Source: Microcoleus vaginatus WJT46-NPBG5
GTDB lineage: Bacteria > Cyanobacteriota > Cyanobacteriia > Cyanobacteriales > Oscillatoriaceae
DNA: 64,000 nucleotides
Assembly (NCBI GenBank): GCA_019359355.1
Contig: JAHHHM010000005.1
Span: 186,001 to 250,000 of the forward strand
Reading direction: 5' to 3'
Shown: positions 1-9,731 of the stretch, one piece after another
Layout of the letters: each line of letters begins with the position of its first letter
How positions within the stretch are numbered: the stretch's first letter is position 1
Position numbers and translations under genes: made by a program
The notes under the pieces: generated by a model
The model's database searches: none
The model's input: only the letters and a program-made list of their open reading frames with translations
What the model was told of the DNA's origin: nothing

Positions 1-561
1 GGTGGTGGTACTACAGAAGTTGCCGTTCTGAGTTTGCAGGGCACAGTTCTGAGTGAATCCGTTCGCATTGCCGGAGACGAGCTGAGCGACTCGATCGTGC
101 ATTATATGAAAAAAGTTCATAACCTAGTAATTGGGGAGCGAACCGCTGAAGAAATCAAAATTCAGATTGGTTCAGCCTACCCCACTCACGAAGGTGATGA
201 TGCAACGATGGACGTGCGCGGCTTGCACCTGCTCTCTGGTTTGCCTCGAACAGTCACCATTAAAGGGCCAGAGATCCGCGAGAGCATGGCAGAACCTTTA
301 GCAGTTATTGTAGAAGCAGTCAAGCGAACCCTAGAGCGAACCCCCCCAGAACTGGCAGCCGACATCATTGATCGCGGGATCATGCTAGCAGGAGGCGGTG
401 CTTTATTAAAGGGGCTGGATACCTTGATAAGTCATGAAACCGGCATTGTGACGCACGTTGCAGCTGACCCATTAAGCTGTGTGGTTCTAGGAACTGGACG
501 TGTTCTAGAGAATTTCAAACAGCTCGAGCGCGTGTTTAGCGGTCGTTCTCGTAATATGTAG
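1..561 (+). CDS. mreB: MreB rod-shape actin homologue, C-terminal part
   Basis: This is the C-terminal part of MreB, the actin-like ATPase that forms membrane-associated filaments and directs wall synthesis. The reading frame is open from base 1, so the start lies outside the window. The first visible residues GGGTTEVAVLS are the phosphate-2 loop region of the actin fold. GGGALLKGLD (about residues 128-137) is the adenosine-binding loop typical of MreB. About 186 residues are present, against about 340 for a full protein. The stop is followed by a 98-base repeat-bearing gap and then mreC and mreD on the same strand, the usual mreBCD order. The context and motifs leave little doubt. Confidence 0.95.
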   Translation, partial: GGGTTEVAVLSLQGTVLSESVRIAGDELSDSIVHYMKKVHNLVIGERTAEEIKIQIGSAYPTHEGDDATMDVRGLHLLSGLPRTVTIKGPEIRESMAEPLAVIVEAVKRTLERTPPELAADIIDRGIMLAGGGALLKGLDTLISHETGIVTHVAADPLSCVVLGTGRVLENFKQLERVFSGRSRNM

Positions 562-620
562 AAGTCATTTGTCATCGTTGAGGGTTCACCGCAATTAACA
601 CTGAACGATCAACTATTAAC

Positions 621-654
621 AACTGACACCTGACAACTGACACCTGACAACTGA
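621..654. repeat. Short tandem repeat between mreB and mreC
   Basis: A 14-base unit, AACTGACACCTGAC, occurs twice and is followed by a third partial copy. The unit is itself two related heptamers. Similar CTGACAA/CTGACCA heptads occur near 22680-22760 and 25975-26120, so this belongs to the short tandemly repeated sequence class common in filamentous cyanobacteria. Confidence 0.8.
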
Positions 655-659
655 GTTAA

Positions 660-1463
660 ATGTACACATTGCGTCGCTGGTGGGATCGGCATGGATTGCA
701 AGTTGCACTGGTGGTTCTAGCCATCAGTGCGGCTTGGGCGGTGCGCTATACCCAAGCCTCAATCATCTTTGAAGTTTTCCAAGGGGTAACCCGTCCTTTT
801 CAATCAAGTCCCACAAAAGAAGAGCAACTCGATAAAGCCCGGATGCTAGCGCGGGACGAACGGTTAGTAGAACTGGAAAAGCAAAACCAAAAGTTACAAG
901 AGTTAATTGGTTATGTTTCTGCCAATAAAGACAAAGGCATTGTCGCACCCATTGTGGGGCGTAGTCCCGATCACTGGTGGCAGCAAGTAACCTTGGGTCG
1001 CGGCAGTAACGATAATATCCAAGAAGGCCATATTGTCACCGGCCCGGGTGGTTTAGTAGGCCGGATCGTTAGCGTCACCCCCCATACTAGCCGCGTTCTG
1101 CTGATCAGTGATCCTAGCAGTCGCGTGGGCGTCACGCTCAGCCGCACCCGCCACATGGGTTTTATGCGGGGACATGGCGCTAAACGAGCAGTGATGGAAT
1201 TTTTTGATAAAGTGCCAGAAGTTCGCAAAGGGGATATTGTTGCCACTTCACCCGTGAGCGAGCTGTTTCCCGCCGGCATTCCTGTGGGACGCGTCGAGTC
1301 AGTGAATCTGAGCAAAAGCCCCGCTCCTGAAGCCATTATCGAGCTTTCTGCGCCCATGAATGCCTTAGAGTGGGTGATTGTTACCCCAACAAAGCCACCG
1401 GCTCCCACAGATACTCCTCAACAACAGCCCGAAGATGATACTCAAACCAGCAATGAGAACTAG
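660..1463 (+). CDS. mreC: MreC rod-shape-determining protein
   Basis: MreC is a bitopic inner-membrane protein that links MreB filaments to periplasmic wall synthases. The 267 residues show a short basic N-terminus, one membrane segment at about residues 14-33, a charged coiled coil at about 55-90 (rich in K, E, Q and L) and a beta-rich MreC domain at about 100-245 with the family-like stretch GPGGLVGRIVSVTPHTSRV. The C-terminus is a Pro/Gln/Asp-rich tail. It follows mreB and overlaps or abuts mreD. Length and order match the family. Confidence 0.93.
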   Translation: MYTLRRWWDRHGLQVALVVLAISAAWAVRYTQASIIFEVFQGVTRPFQSSPTKEEQLDKARMLARDERLVELEKQNQKLQELIGYVSANKDKGIVAPIVGRSPDHWWQQVTLGRGSNDNIQEGHIVTGPGGLVGRIVSVTPHTSRVLLISDPSSRVGVTLSRTRHMGFMRGHGAKRAVMEFFDKVPEVRKGDIVATSPVSELFPAGIPVGRVESVNLSKSPAPEAIIELSAPMNALEWVIVTPTKPPAPTDTPQQQPEDDTQTSNEN

Positions 1464-2016
1464 CTCTCGTCGCAGCAGGGTGTCTCATTGGCATCCCCAA
1501 ACCCGCCGGCTACTCAATGCGTTGGTAACAGTTGGCTCTGTACTTTTATGCTTACTGATCCTACCCACCCGTATCCCAGGAATGGCTCTGCTCGGTATTG
1601 GCCCTAACTGGTTGCTAATTTGGGTAGTTGCCTGGAGTGTTAAACGTACAGCCTTTCTAGGAGCCGGCGCTGGGTTCGCTTTAGGGCTGCTTCAGGACGG
1701 CATGACAGCCCCGCATCCCACCCATGCTCTTAGCCTTGCGGTGGTCGGAATTTTGACCGCTCGGTTACAAAAACAGCGGTACGTTCAGGAAGATTTTATT
1801 TCTGTTGCCTTAATTGTGTTTGGCATGGCTATTCTGGCTGAGACAGTCACGGCTATTCAGTACAGTTTTTATAGCGAACGCACTCTGGCTGAAATTTGGA
1901 ACTCCCACCAGCTTGTAGCGCTTTCTTCTGCCATTCTCAGCAGCTTGTGGGCACCTGTTGTTTATTTTCCGCTGAATCGTTGGTGGGAGCGCATTAGGTC
2001 AATTGAAACGTCTTAA
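1435..2016 (+). CDS. mreD: MreD rod-shape-determining membrane protein
   Basis: MreD is the polytopic membrane partner of MreC. The frame is open from 1378, but that start lies deep inside mreC. ATG at 1435 (28-base overlap) or ATG at 1453 (overlapping the mreC stop region) is more likely, giving about 188-194 residues. After a basic N-terminus there are about five hydrophobic segments, including one ending in LLCLLILPTRIPGMALLGIG and one beginning FISVALIVFGMAILAE. MreD diverges fast, so the call rests on the hydrophobic profile and on its place as third gene of mreBCD. It is probably translationally coupled to mreC. Confidence 0.85.
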   Translation: MILKPAMRTSSRRSRVSHWHPQTRRLLNALVTVGSVLLCLLILPTRIPGMALLGIGPNWLLIWVVAWSVKRTAFLGAGAGFALGLLQDGMTAPHPTHALSLAVVGILTARLQKQRYVQEDFISVALIVFGMAILAETVTAIQYSFYSERTLAEIWNSHQLVALSSAILSSLWAPVVYFPLNRWWERIRSIETS

Positions 2017-2077
2017 TTGCTTTGCTGAACCTGGTTTGAAATTAGCCCCGGCTTCTGGTAACAAGATTAACCCGATC

Positions 2078-2878
2078 TCAAGTCGTCTGAACCGCAATGG
2101 GTTGTGTGCAACCCAACAGGTAATGCGCCGCAGAGAGCAAATCTGAAGTAATCCGGGTTGGCTGGAATTGCTGCAAGTAAAAACGGCTCCGCAGCCCGCA
2201 AGTAAGGGCAATTGTCGGAATTTCTAAAGCTTGTCCAGCCAAAATATCTGCTTCTGTATCGCCGATCATCCAGGCTGAAGCCGGCAACACATTTTGCTGA
2301 GCCATGACTTCAGCTAACAGCTGTTTTTTCACGTCTGAGTAGTTGTGATAAGCTGATTGGTCGTCTTCAGTTCCCTGAATACAAGTAAATAGGTTCGCTA
2401 AGCCGTAATTCTCTAAAATTTGGGTGGCTTGAGTTTGCCGGCGTAACGTCACTAACACCAGCCGCACTCCTCGCGAATGCAGCAAAGCCAACGCCCACTG
2501 CACCCCAGGTTGTAAGCGATCTTTGTGCAATAAATTCGGCTGATTCACGATCTGGCTCACCCGCTGCACAAATACATCCACTTCCTCTCCCTGCAAACCC
2601 GAACGCATGGCAATTTCAATATCAGGGAGGCGAGCTTGCTTCATTTGCCAGAACTGCTCTTGCGTCAGTGTCTGGAGGTGTAAACAGATGCCTTGATCTT
2701 TGTACGAAGCCTCAGTGTCAGCTAATCCTAGCTGATAGGTGCTGTAGTATCGCTCAGAAACATCAATGATCGGGCCGTCAAAGTCACAGAAGACTGTCAT
2801 TCCCGAAGCAAATGGGAAGGCGTCCGAGCCGCCTCTAGATAGCGGGTCATTTGAGTCAACAGATGTGCTTCCTTGCAT
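2078..2878 (-). CDS. HAD-superfamily hydrolase (phosphatase-like)
   Basis: This is a haloacid-dehalogenase-type hydrolase of 266 residues. Motif I is DFDGPI (about residues 32-37) with the nucleophile Asp. Motif II is the Thr in LVLVTLRR. Motif IV is MIGDTEADILAG near residues 204-215, with paired acidic residues for Mg2+. A helical cap lies between motifs I and II, the phosphoglycolate-phosphatase-like arrangement. The first 26 residues are polar and may not be translated, because ATG at 2800 sits just before motif I. It converges on mreD. The substrate cannot be read from the sequence. Confidence 0.85.
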   Translation of the reverse strand: MQGSTSVDSNDPLSRGGSDAFPFASGMTVFCDFDGPIIDVSERYYSTYQLGLADTEASYKDQGICLHLQTLTQEQFWQMKQARLPDIEIAMRSGLQGEEVDVFVQRVSQIVNQPNLLHKDRLQPGVQWALALLHSRGVRLVLVTLRRQTQATQILENYGLANLFTCIQGTEDDQSAYHNYSDVKKQLLAEVMAQQNVLPASAWMIGDTEADILAGQALEIPTIALTCGLRSRFYLQQFQPTRITSDLLSAAHYLLGCTQPIAVQTT

Positions 2879-3045
2879 AAAACATTACCCATAGGTTTTT
2901 TTTGATATACTTTTTTACATTATCAAAATTCCGATAAGTTTAAATACCTTATTCTGAATTTTTAATATTAGAAAAAATTATTTAAATGTTTAATCGTGTG
3001 ACCCCAAAGCACGAAAAAGTGTTTCCTCCCCCTCTCCCACTGGGT

Positions 3046-3504
3046 TCAATCGGCTTCTCGTTCTAGCAACAAGGTAACAGGGCCATCATTTTCGATGAAG
3101 ACTTGCATCATGGCACCAAACTCGCCGGTTTCTACGCGCAACCTACTCTGCCGCAACTTAGCGACAAACTGTTCGTAAAGGTTCCGGGCTTTGTCAGGGG
3201 GGGCTGAACGATCAAAGGAGGGCCGGCGGCCTTTGCGGCAGTCACCATAGAGGGTGAACTGGCTGACGACAAGCAGTTCACCTCCAATGTCTAAAACTGA
3301 TTTCTCCCAACGACCGGCACCCTCATCCCCGGCAGCCGGAAACAGCCGCAGATCCAAGCACTTGCGAACCATCCACTCAAGTTCTGCTTCAGTATCGGTG
3401 CCGGCAATCCCAACGAGCAGGTTCAGTCCCTGGCCAATTTGACCAATCACACAACCGGCAACCGTCACTTGAGATGATTTAACGCGCTGGACAACGACTC
3501 GCAT
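3046..3504 (-). CDS. dtd: D-aminoacyl-tRNA deacylase
   Basis: Dtd removes D-amino acids mischarged onto tRNA in the cytosol. The protein has 152 residues, the normal family length, and starts [13 protein letters not shown]. Both active-site signatures are visible: SQFTLYGD at about residues 80-87 and [10 protein letters not shown] near the C-terminus, corresponding to the SQFTL and GP-cis-Pro motifs. [12 protein letters not shown] is also typical of the family. It stands alone on the minus strand. No truncation is seen. Confidence 0.95.
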   Translation of the reverse strand: MRVVVQRVKSSQVTVAGCVIGQIGQGLNLLVGIAGTDTEAELEWMVRKCLDLRLFPAAGDEGAGRWEKSVLDIGGELLVVSQFTLYGDCRKGRRPSFDRSAPPDKARNLYEQFVAKLRQSRLRVETGEFGAMMQVFIENDGPVTLLLEREAD

Positions 3505-3711
3505 ATTAACCGTGAGAAACCCCTAGTTCAACATCATAGAAATGCCGGCAGCCTGGTCACTCGATTTCGTCTGCATTCTGGTTTATAGAATTGAGAATGG
3601 TGAAACATTTCCTTGTTTTCTTCCCAGTCGAGCGCCGCTGAACTTCGCAGTCTAGATATAAAAAGTCAATCCTAAAAAGTAAAAGCCAAAAGCAAAAATC
3701 CTGTCTTCTCC

Positions 3712-4104
3712 TTACTGAGTCTTAGACTCGACAACCTCTGTCACCTGGTTTATCAGTCCCTGAAAGAGATTGCGATCAGGAATCCAGCCTTCTAGGGCGG
3801 CCACAGTAATGCCAACCACAACCGCAGTGGCCAAAACACCCACGAGAGACGGACGTTTTGCGAGTCCGACATCGCGCAGAACCCTTGCCAGAGGTCGGCT
3901 CTGCCGGCGCAGCATCCGCCCAACTGCGAGCTGCTGTAACGTGAAAGGGTCTCGCACGTAATGGCCGCTCCAACTAATCACCAAACGTTCCTGACAGTAA
4001 GGACAGGTATACAAACCACCGAACATTAACCCAGACTGAATGGTGCCAGTGCGATTGCAAATTGGGCAAGTGACAGAGTGACTATCAAAGGTGTGAGCGT
4101 TCAT
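3712..4104 (-). CDS. Small zinc-ribbon membrane protein, function unknown
   Basis: I do not recognise a named family. An upstream in-frame start exists at 4125, but ATG at 4104 (MNAHTFDSHS) leaves a compact protein of 130 residues. Two CxxC pairs (CPIC and CPYC), about 20 residues apart, make a likely zinc ribbon at the N-terminus. A basic stretch follows. A hydrophobic segment (VGVLATAVVVGITVAAL) at about residues 88-105 is a probable membrane anchor. The short C-terminus is polar. The architecture suggests a membrane-tethered zinc-ribbon protein, which is inference from composition only. Confidence 0.6.
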   Translation of the reverse strand: MNAHTFDSHSVTCPICNRTGTIQSGLMFGGLYTCPYCQERLVISWSGHYVRDPFTLQQLAVGRMLRRQSRPLARVLRDVGLAKRPSLVGVLATAVVVGITVAALEGWIPDRNLFQGLINQVTEVVESKTQ

Positions 4105-4125
4105 TCGTATTTCCCGCTTTCCCAA

Positions 4126-4512
4126 AACATGATTTGATTTTTGGCGCTTGCTGAAAGCCGACAGTGGATCTCAGTGATCGGCCAAGCACGGAGTTGAAAC
4201 GGGGGTGAGTTTCTATAAGCCAGCCGGCTTTGAGATGACAATCATCTCCACTCACCTATGCGCTGTGAAGAAGCACCCAAATGTCAGCGTTAAGGGGACA
4301 TTTGGGAATTGTTTCTGGAGGCTGAGCAGAACGCGGCAGAATTAAACCGATGCGTCCGTTTGGGGTTCGTTTGCCTGTCGGCAAGCCCTGTCGATGTCTG
4401 CGGTTGGCTAAACCAACATAAGCGAGGGCAGAAGCGGGCTGTTGACCCGTGAAGGTTGCCCTATCTAATTTCTAGTCTACTCTGGTTGTTTCACTCTTCG
4501 TACAGTGGCTCT
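4126..4512. other. Gene-free stretch with stem-loop, between surE and the zinc-ribbon gene
   Basis: These 387 bases lie between two minus-strand genes and carry no convincing ORF. A clear stem-loop sits at about 4278-4308: CCCAAATGTC pairs with GACATTTGGG around a loop of about 11 bases. It could be an attenuator or part of a leader RNA for the zinc-ribbon gene. I found no riboswitch, 6S, SRP, RNase P or tmRNA signature. Confidence 0.3.
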
Positions 4513-5334
4513 TCACTCTGGAGCTTTTGTTTGGGGAATTGTCCAGGGAAATTTCCATGATTGCAAGGTTTGAAGTCCTGTAAAGTCTGTGAGATTGTAA
4601 TGCAGTGGGGTAATTGTGATGTAGTTTTCGCGTATTTTCCGCACGTCGGTTGGTAACTGTTCGGGAAGATCGGGATTGGCAGTTGCTTCAATTTCTTCAA
4701 CAACCTCACCGGCAAGCCAGTAATAAGTTTTTCCGCGCGGATCAACCCGCTTCTGGAAAATATCAATGTACCGGCGCACTCCTAAGCGGGTGAGGGCAAC
4801 ACCGGCAATTTCTTCTTGCCCGACAGGTGGGATGTTGACATTGAGCAGCATTAATGTGGGCAGGGGCTGTGCGGCAAGCTGAGCCACTAAGGCAGCCGCG
4901 AAATTTGCTGCCGGTTCAAAGCTGTGGGTGGTGTAGCTCACCAGACTGAAAGCAATGCTCGGAATGCCTTCTAAAAGCCCTTCCATTGCCGCTGAAACGG
5001 TGCCGGAGTACAGAATATCACTTCCCAAGTTTTGGCCCTGGTTGATGCCAGAGAGCACTAAATCTGGAGGGCTTTCGAGTAACGCCCATAAAGCTAACTT
5101 GACGCAGTCGGCAGGCGTTCCAGAACAGGACCAAGCTTTGATCGTGGGGTGAAAAACCCACTCTACGACTTCAGCACGGATCGGTTGATGCAAGGTAAGG
5201 CCGTGGCCGGTCGCTGAGCGCTCTCGATCTGGGCAAACTACGGTCACTTCATGGCCGGCTGCTGCAAGAGTATCGGCAAGAGTGCGGATGCCAGGAGCAA
5301 AGATGCCGTCGTCATTACTGATGAGGAGTTTCAT
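4513..5334 (-). CDS. surE: SurE 5'/3'-nucleotidase
   Basis: SurE is a metal-dependent nucleoside monophosphatase. The N-terminus [16 protein letters not shown] carries the metal-binding NDD motif. [11 protein letters not shown] (about residues 77-87) and [18 protein letters not shown] (about 99-116) are further active-site signatures. The 273 residues are slightly longer than typical, with a C-terminal tail ending IPQTKAPE. It is on the minus strand with long gaps on both sides, so it is probably a single-gene transcript. Confidence 0.95.
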   Translation of the reverse strand: MKLLISNDDGIFAPGIRTLADTLAAAGHEVTVVCPDRERSATGHGLTLHQPIRAEVVEWVFHPTIKAWSCSGTPADCVKLALWALLESPPDLVLSGINQGQNLGSDILYSGTVSAAMEGLLEGIPSIAFSLVSYTTHSFEPAANFAAALVAQLAAQPLPTLMLLNVNIPPVGQEEIAGVALTRLGVRRYIDIFQKRVDPRGKTYYWLAGEVVEEIEATANPDLPEQLPTDVRKIRENYITITPLHYNLTDFTGLQTLQSWKFPWTIPQTKAPE

Positions 5335-5771
5335 TAAGTTTTGTAAGGTAAGATTATTGCGTTTGTACTTCTTTACAAGTTTGAGATGGCAAGCACGCTT
5401 ATTGCCAAAAATTTTCCAGTTGTCAATACGGGTTTTAATGGGCCGGCATTAGGAAACTTGAATTTGTTGGGCGTTTTAAAAACAATGTTAGAGTCCGATT
5501 TTTTGAGATATTTTCACAATTCTTTGACTTTTTGATAAATTTTCAGTTTCATCTCTTCTGCCGGCACTTTTGGGAAGGTTATGATGGACTTGTCCGATCT
5601 AAAGCTTGCCACAGACTAGGCAGTGACCTTCGTCCCTTTCTCACGCTGCACGTCTTATTTCGCGCCGGCGATCATCATCAATTTATTTTTTTAGCCAATT
5701 TGAAATAGCATTTTATGCCAATGTGGTTAGAAATTTTATTAAACTTTCCGATTTTTAACCCATTGCTTCGC
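5335..5771. other. Gene-free AT-rich stretch
   Basis: This 437-base gap lies between surE and the kinase gene that ends at 5772, both on the minus strand. It is AT-rich and contains GCCGGC-type palindromes near 5445 and 5565. No ORF, RNA or repeat was recognised. Confidence 0.4.
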
Positions 5772-8495
5772 TCACTCGGGGACAGTTTTCCGGTCGCTTA
5801 CCTCAGCCGGCAGGTAAACTGTAAAAGTTGAGCCAACATCCACCTCACTGCTAACAGTAATTTCGCCGTCCATCATATGACAGAAGCGTTGGCTGATAGC
5901 CAACCCTAACCCGGTGCCGCCATACTTGCGTGTGGTGGATGGATCTGCTTGTGTGAACGCCTCAAAGATAGTCTGTAACTGCTCTGGTGGGATGCCGATG
6001 CCGGTATCAGCGACAGTGAAAGTCACAAATGCCTTGTGCTGGCTGCTCAGTGGGAGAGCAGTGGAGGGAGTGAGGGAAGCAATGGTAGAATCCCCCTCAC
6101 GCTCCGGCTTTTGGTTGCTGCTAACCGTTAAAGTAATTGTGCCGTTTTCGGTAAATTTAGCAGCGTTGCTGAGCAGGTTTAAAAGGATCTGGCGCACCTT
6201 GGTGAGATCGGCGTGCATCATTAAGCCGGCATCACAGGAAATTTCTAGGGTGTTATTATTCTTCTCGACAAGCGGCTGAATTGTGTTAACCAAATTTTCA
6301 ACAAGGGTAGGCAGATCGATGGTTTCCACATAAAGATTCATCCGACCGGCTTCAATCTTAGAAATATCAAGAATATCGTTAATTAAAGCGAGCAAATGGT
6401 TGCCGGCACCTCGAATTTTTTCCAAATCCGGGTTAATTTCTCCATAGCCTAAATCCTCGGCTTCTTCTTGCAGCATCTCGCTATAGCCGATAATGGCATT
6501 CAGCGGCGTGCGGAGTTCATGACTAATATTAGCCAGAAATACGCTTTTCGCTTGATTGGCGGCTGCACTTCTCGCGGCTTCACGAACGGCAACTTCTTTA
6601 GCCTGTTGTAATTGCGCTTCAGTACACTGGCGCTGTAGGGCATTGGCGAGCATTTCCGCAACCATTTTAAGCAGCGCAATACTTTCTTGCGGCCAAGTTT
6701 TTTCCGACCCTACCGAATCAAAGCCGACAAATCCCATTAAAGAGCGACCACAAACCATTGGCACCACAACCAGCGATTGGATGCTTTGCCCGAGCAAATG
6801 TTCTTTTTCAGTAGTTGCCTCAGCCGGCAAATCGGCCACTCGTGGAATATAAATGTTCTCAAATTTGCGGAGTTTTTTCATCAACCACGGCAACGCGGTT
6901 ACCGGCACTTCTTGCCAAGCAGATATTTGTGCTTCAATGCCGGCAGCGCACCACTCGTGGGTATTGTTAAGGTGAATTTTGTCCTCTTTGAATTGAAAAA
7001 TATAACTGCGATCTATACCGGCAAATGTGCCAATCACTTCGAGAGCGTGATTGATGCCGGTGTCCATTTCATTTGGGGCTAAATTAATAAAATTCGTTGA
7101 TAGCGTGGTGAGCAACTGTTCAAACTCGATGCGATACTGCAAAGACTCTTCTGCCTGCTTGCGATCTGTAATGTCATTGAGCGTTCCGAAGGTGCCAGTT
7201 AGCCGGTTTTCCTGATCTCGAATAAATTGGGTATTCACCTCAATCCAACGAACCCCGCCGTCTTTTGTTAAATAGCGCATTTGATCGCGGCAGCCGTCGT
7301 CTTGAAATTCAATCGGCTGCTGGAAATATTCTTGCCGTTGTTGGCGATCGTGTGGGTGAACGTAATTAAAGAAATGAGTACCAATACTTTCTTGGCGTGT
7401 GTAGCCGGTGATTTCTGTCCACGCTGGGTTGAGAAAGGTGAAAAAACCCAATGCGTCAGTTTGAAAAATCACCTCCTTGATGTTATCAACCACAGAGCGA
7501 TACTTTTCCTCACTTTGCAGGAGTGCTTCCTCTGCTAGTTTGCGCTCACTCATATCACGCACAATCGCCAGAACTTCTGCTTCTCCACTCACCACAATTC
7601 GAGCCTCATAATCGCAGCGGTGGCTATTGATCAGCAACTGATACTCAAATATTTGTACCTCACCTGTGGCCAAGGCTTGCTCCGCGTAATGGATACACGC
7701 TTGGGCGACTGCCGGTGGCAAAACTCCCCACACATTTTTTCCTAAAAATTCTCGTTCTATCACTAGGGAAAAATTAGTTCCTTTTGCAGCTTTAAAGTCT
7801 AGAAACGTGCCGTCTTTGTTGAGGCGAAACATTAAATCTGGAATCGCGTTAACGAGAGCGCGATTGTTGGCTTCGCTTCGTGTCAGTGAGATTTCCGCTC
7901 GTTTGCGCTCTGTAATGTCAACAAATACAAGAACGGCACCCACCGGCACCCCATTCTCAACGATTGGATTCAATACATAAGACACCGGCAACATTGTGCC
8001 GTCCCGACGCTGAAAACATCCTTCTCGGCTACCACCACAGATTGACCCTGAAGGTAATATTCCTGGGGCGCACTCAGGCGCGTCTTGTGCAGACAAAAGT
8101 GATGGCGTTTCTACCAATTCTAAAAAGTGTTTGCCGATTAGTTCAGATTCTAGCCACCCTAAAAGACGTTCGCCTTCTGGATTAATTGACTGCAAGCAGC
8201 CGACGGGATCAAGCAGGCATAAACCGGCTCCCAAGGAACTGATTACCGCCCTCAGCTGGTTTCGTTCTGCGGCTATTCTCGCATCATGGGATTGCCGTAA
8301 ATTTGTGTAAAGGTGGTGCATCTGGTCGCAGGTACTGGCTAGCGAGTGGGCCAGCATACAGCGCTGTTGGTCAGCTTGGGTGTAAGTGCGGCTCACCGAC
8401 CTTAAAAATTGCTGCCATACTTCGGCATCCTGAGGTGGGGACGCCTCTCGGATGCCAAGTTTTTTCAGTTGACGCTTCAGGAGATGATGAATCAT
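5772..8495 (-). CDS. PAS-PAS-PAS-GAF sensor histidine kinase
   Basis: This is a soluble multi-sensor kinase of 907 residues. A polar N-terminal region (about 1-75) is followed by three PAS domains (about 80-195, 205-315 and 325-445), each ending in the PAS-associated motif ITERK, MSERK or ITDRK. A GAF domain comes next (about 455-615). The HisKA domain has the phospho-accepting His in [20 protein letters not shown]. The HATPase domain shows the N box ([11 protein letters not shown]), DTGIGIPPEQ and GGTGLGLAI. There is no receiver domain and no membrane segment, unlike its two relatives at 11138 and 14616. It is last in transcription order in the signalling island, so a separate regulator must receive the phosphate. 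The ligand is unknown. Confidence 0.93.
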   Translation of the reverse strand: MIHHLLKRQLKKLGIREASPPQDAEVWQQFLRSVSRTYTQADQQRCMLAHSLASTCDQMHHLYTNLRQSHDARIAAERNQLRAVISSLGAGLCLLDPVGCLQSINPEGERLLGWLESELIGKHFLELVETPSLLSAQDAPECAPGILPSGSICGGSREGCFQRRDGTMLPVSYVLNPIVENGVPVGAVLVFVDITERKRAEISLTRSEANNRALVNAIPDLMFRLNKDGTFLDFKAAKGTNFSLVIEREFLGKNVWGVLPPAVAQACIHYAEQALATGEVQIFEYQLLINSHRCDYEARIVVSGEAEVLAIVRDMSERKLAEEALLQSEEKYRSVVDNIKEVIFQTDALGFFTFLNPAWTEITGYTRQESIGTHFFNYVHPHDRQQRQEYFQQPIEFQDDGCRDQMRYLTKDGGVRWIEVNTQFIRDQENRLTGTFGTLNDITDRKQAEESLQYRIEFEQLLTTLSTNFINLAPNEMDTGINHALEVIGTFAGIDRSYIFQFKEDKIHLNNTHEWCAAGIEAQISAWQEVPVTALPWLMKKLRKFENIYIPRVADLPAEATTEKEHLLGQSIQSLVVVPMVCGRSLMGFVGFDSVGSEKTWPQESIALLKMVAEMLANALQRQCTEAQLQQAKEVAVREAARSAAANQAKSVFLANISHELRTPLNAIIGYSEMLQEEAEDLGYGEINPDLEKIRGAGNHLLALINDILDISKIEAGRMNLYVETIDLPTLVENLVNTIQPLVEKNNNTLEISCDAGLMMHADLTKVRQILLNLLSNAAKFTENGTITLTVSSNQKPEREGDSTIASLTPSTALPLSSQHKAFVTFTVADTGIGIPPEQLQTIFEAFTQADPSTTRKYGGTGLGLAISQRFCHMMDGEITVSSEVDVGSTFTVYLPAEVSDRKTVPE

Positions 8496-8630
8496 TCGAG
8501 TGCTGTTTCAAAGAAGGTTGTCAGTATCACTATTTGGCTGTGCCATTCGTGGCTCATAGAAGCGTAAAAGCGTAGCTGAGGGTTAATCATTAAAATTTTC
8601 CCCAAATCCCCAGTTGGCTGCACCCTGTGT

Positions 8631-8670
8631 CTAGTCTCTAGTCTCTAGTCTCCAGTTCCTAGTCTCTAGC
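8631..8670. repeat. CTCTAGT heptamer repeat
   Basis: Four to five imperfect copies of the heptamer CTAGTCT lie just after the stop of the REC-cyclase gene (minus strand). It is a short tandem repeat of the kind seen in several gaps of this window. Confidence 0.7.
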
Positions 8671-8672
8671 TT

Positions 8673-9731
8673 CTATGATTGTCTGTCGAGGAGCAAATAC
8701 GTCCTCATCTCTCCTTTACCCTTGACATCAATTAAACCGCGATCCTCAAATTTATAACGCTCACGGAGTCGCTCATAAGTGGCAGATGTCACCTGAATTT
8801 TGCCGATAATTCCCTGTGATTCCATGCGGCTGGCAATGTTAACGGTGTCACCCCATAAATCGTAAGTGAATTTGTGGGTACCAATTACGCCGGCAACAAC
8901 GGGTCCGGTGTTAATTCCAATGCGGATGCTAAAGGGTTGTTCGCGCTGGGTGTTAAATTGAGCGATAGCCTGCTGCATATCCAGCGCCATTTCAGCAATC
9001 GCAATGGCGTGATTAGCGCTGGGCACCGGCAGCCCACCAACTACCATATAAGCGTCCCCAATCGTTTTGATCTTCTCTAAGCCGTGTTGTTCAGCCAGCC
9101 GGTCAAATGTTGAAAAAATATCGTTGAGCAAATTAACCAGGTCTGTGGGAGAGACTTGAGCTGAAAGCTTTGTAAAGTCAACGATGTCGGCAAACAAAAC
9201 GGTGACTTCTGCGAAGCTGTCGGCAATTGTATTCCAGCCCTGTTTCAGCTTTTCGGCAATGGCTTTGGGCAAGATATTGAGCAGCAGACGTTCAGATTTT
9301 TCCTGTTCAGCTTGCAATTGTTTTAAAAAAGCTTGTTCTTGATCTCGCAAGCGTTTCTTTTCCAGACAGGCACTAATGCGGGCTTTGAGCAATACGGGGT
9401 TGAAAGGCTTGGTTAAATAGTCTTCTGCCCCCAATTCAATGCACTTAACAACACTATCTAGGTCGTCCACTGCCGAGATCATAATTACTGGAATATGGCG
9501 CAGGGAGGAGTCAGCTTTGAGCTGCTCAAGCACCTGATAGCCGTTCATTTTTGGCATCATGATGTCGAGGAGTACCAAGTCGAACGGCTGTGCTTGCATC
9601 AGCTCTAGCGCTTGAGAGCCATCTTCAGCAACGGTTACCGTATAACCGTGCCGTTTTAACCGGCGTCCGAGCAAATCGCGGTTCGCTTCAATATCATCAA
9701 CTACCAGCACGGCAGCTTGGTCGAGGGTCAT
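8673..9731 (-). CDS. Response regulator with adenylyl cyclase output
   Basis: This 352-residue protein joins a receiver domain (about 5-125, phospho-acceptor Asp in LVLLDIMMPKMNG, conserved Lys in LTKPFNP) through a coiled-coil linker (about 125-155) to a class III nucleotide cyclase domain (about 165-345). Catalytic residues look complete. Metal-binding Asp residues are in FADIVDFT. The Lys in KIKTIGDAYMV and the Asp in YDLWGDTVNIASRM are the adenine-specifying pair, and the Asn and Arg of NIASR are present. This predicts cAMP rather than cGMP synthesis, controlled by phosphorylation. Likely donors are the neighbouring kinases. Its ATG overlaps the stop of a small upstream ORF by four bases. 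Confidence 0.93.
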   Translation of the reverse strand: MTLDQAAVLVVDDIEANRDLLGRRLKRHGYTVTVAEDGSQALELMQAQPFDLVLLDIMMPKMNGYQVLEQLKADSSLRHIPVIMISAVDDLDSVVKCIELGAEDYLTKPFNPVLLKARISACLEKKRLRDQEQAFLKQLQAEQEKSERLLLNILPKAIAEKLKQGWNTIADSFAEVTVLFADIVDFTKLSAQVSPTDLVNLLNDIFSTFDRLAEQHGLEKIKTIGDAYMVVGGLPVPSANHAIAIAEMALDMQQAIAQFNTQREQPFSIRIGINTGPVVAGVIGTHKFTYDLWGDTVNIASRMESQGIIGKIQVTSATYERLRERYKFEDRGLIDVKGKGEMRTYLLLDRQS

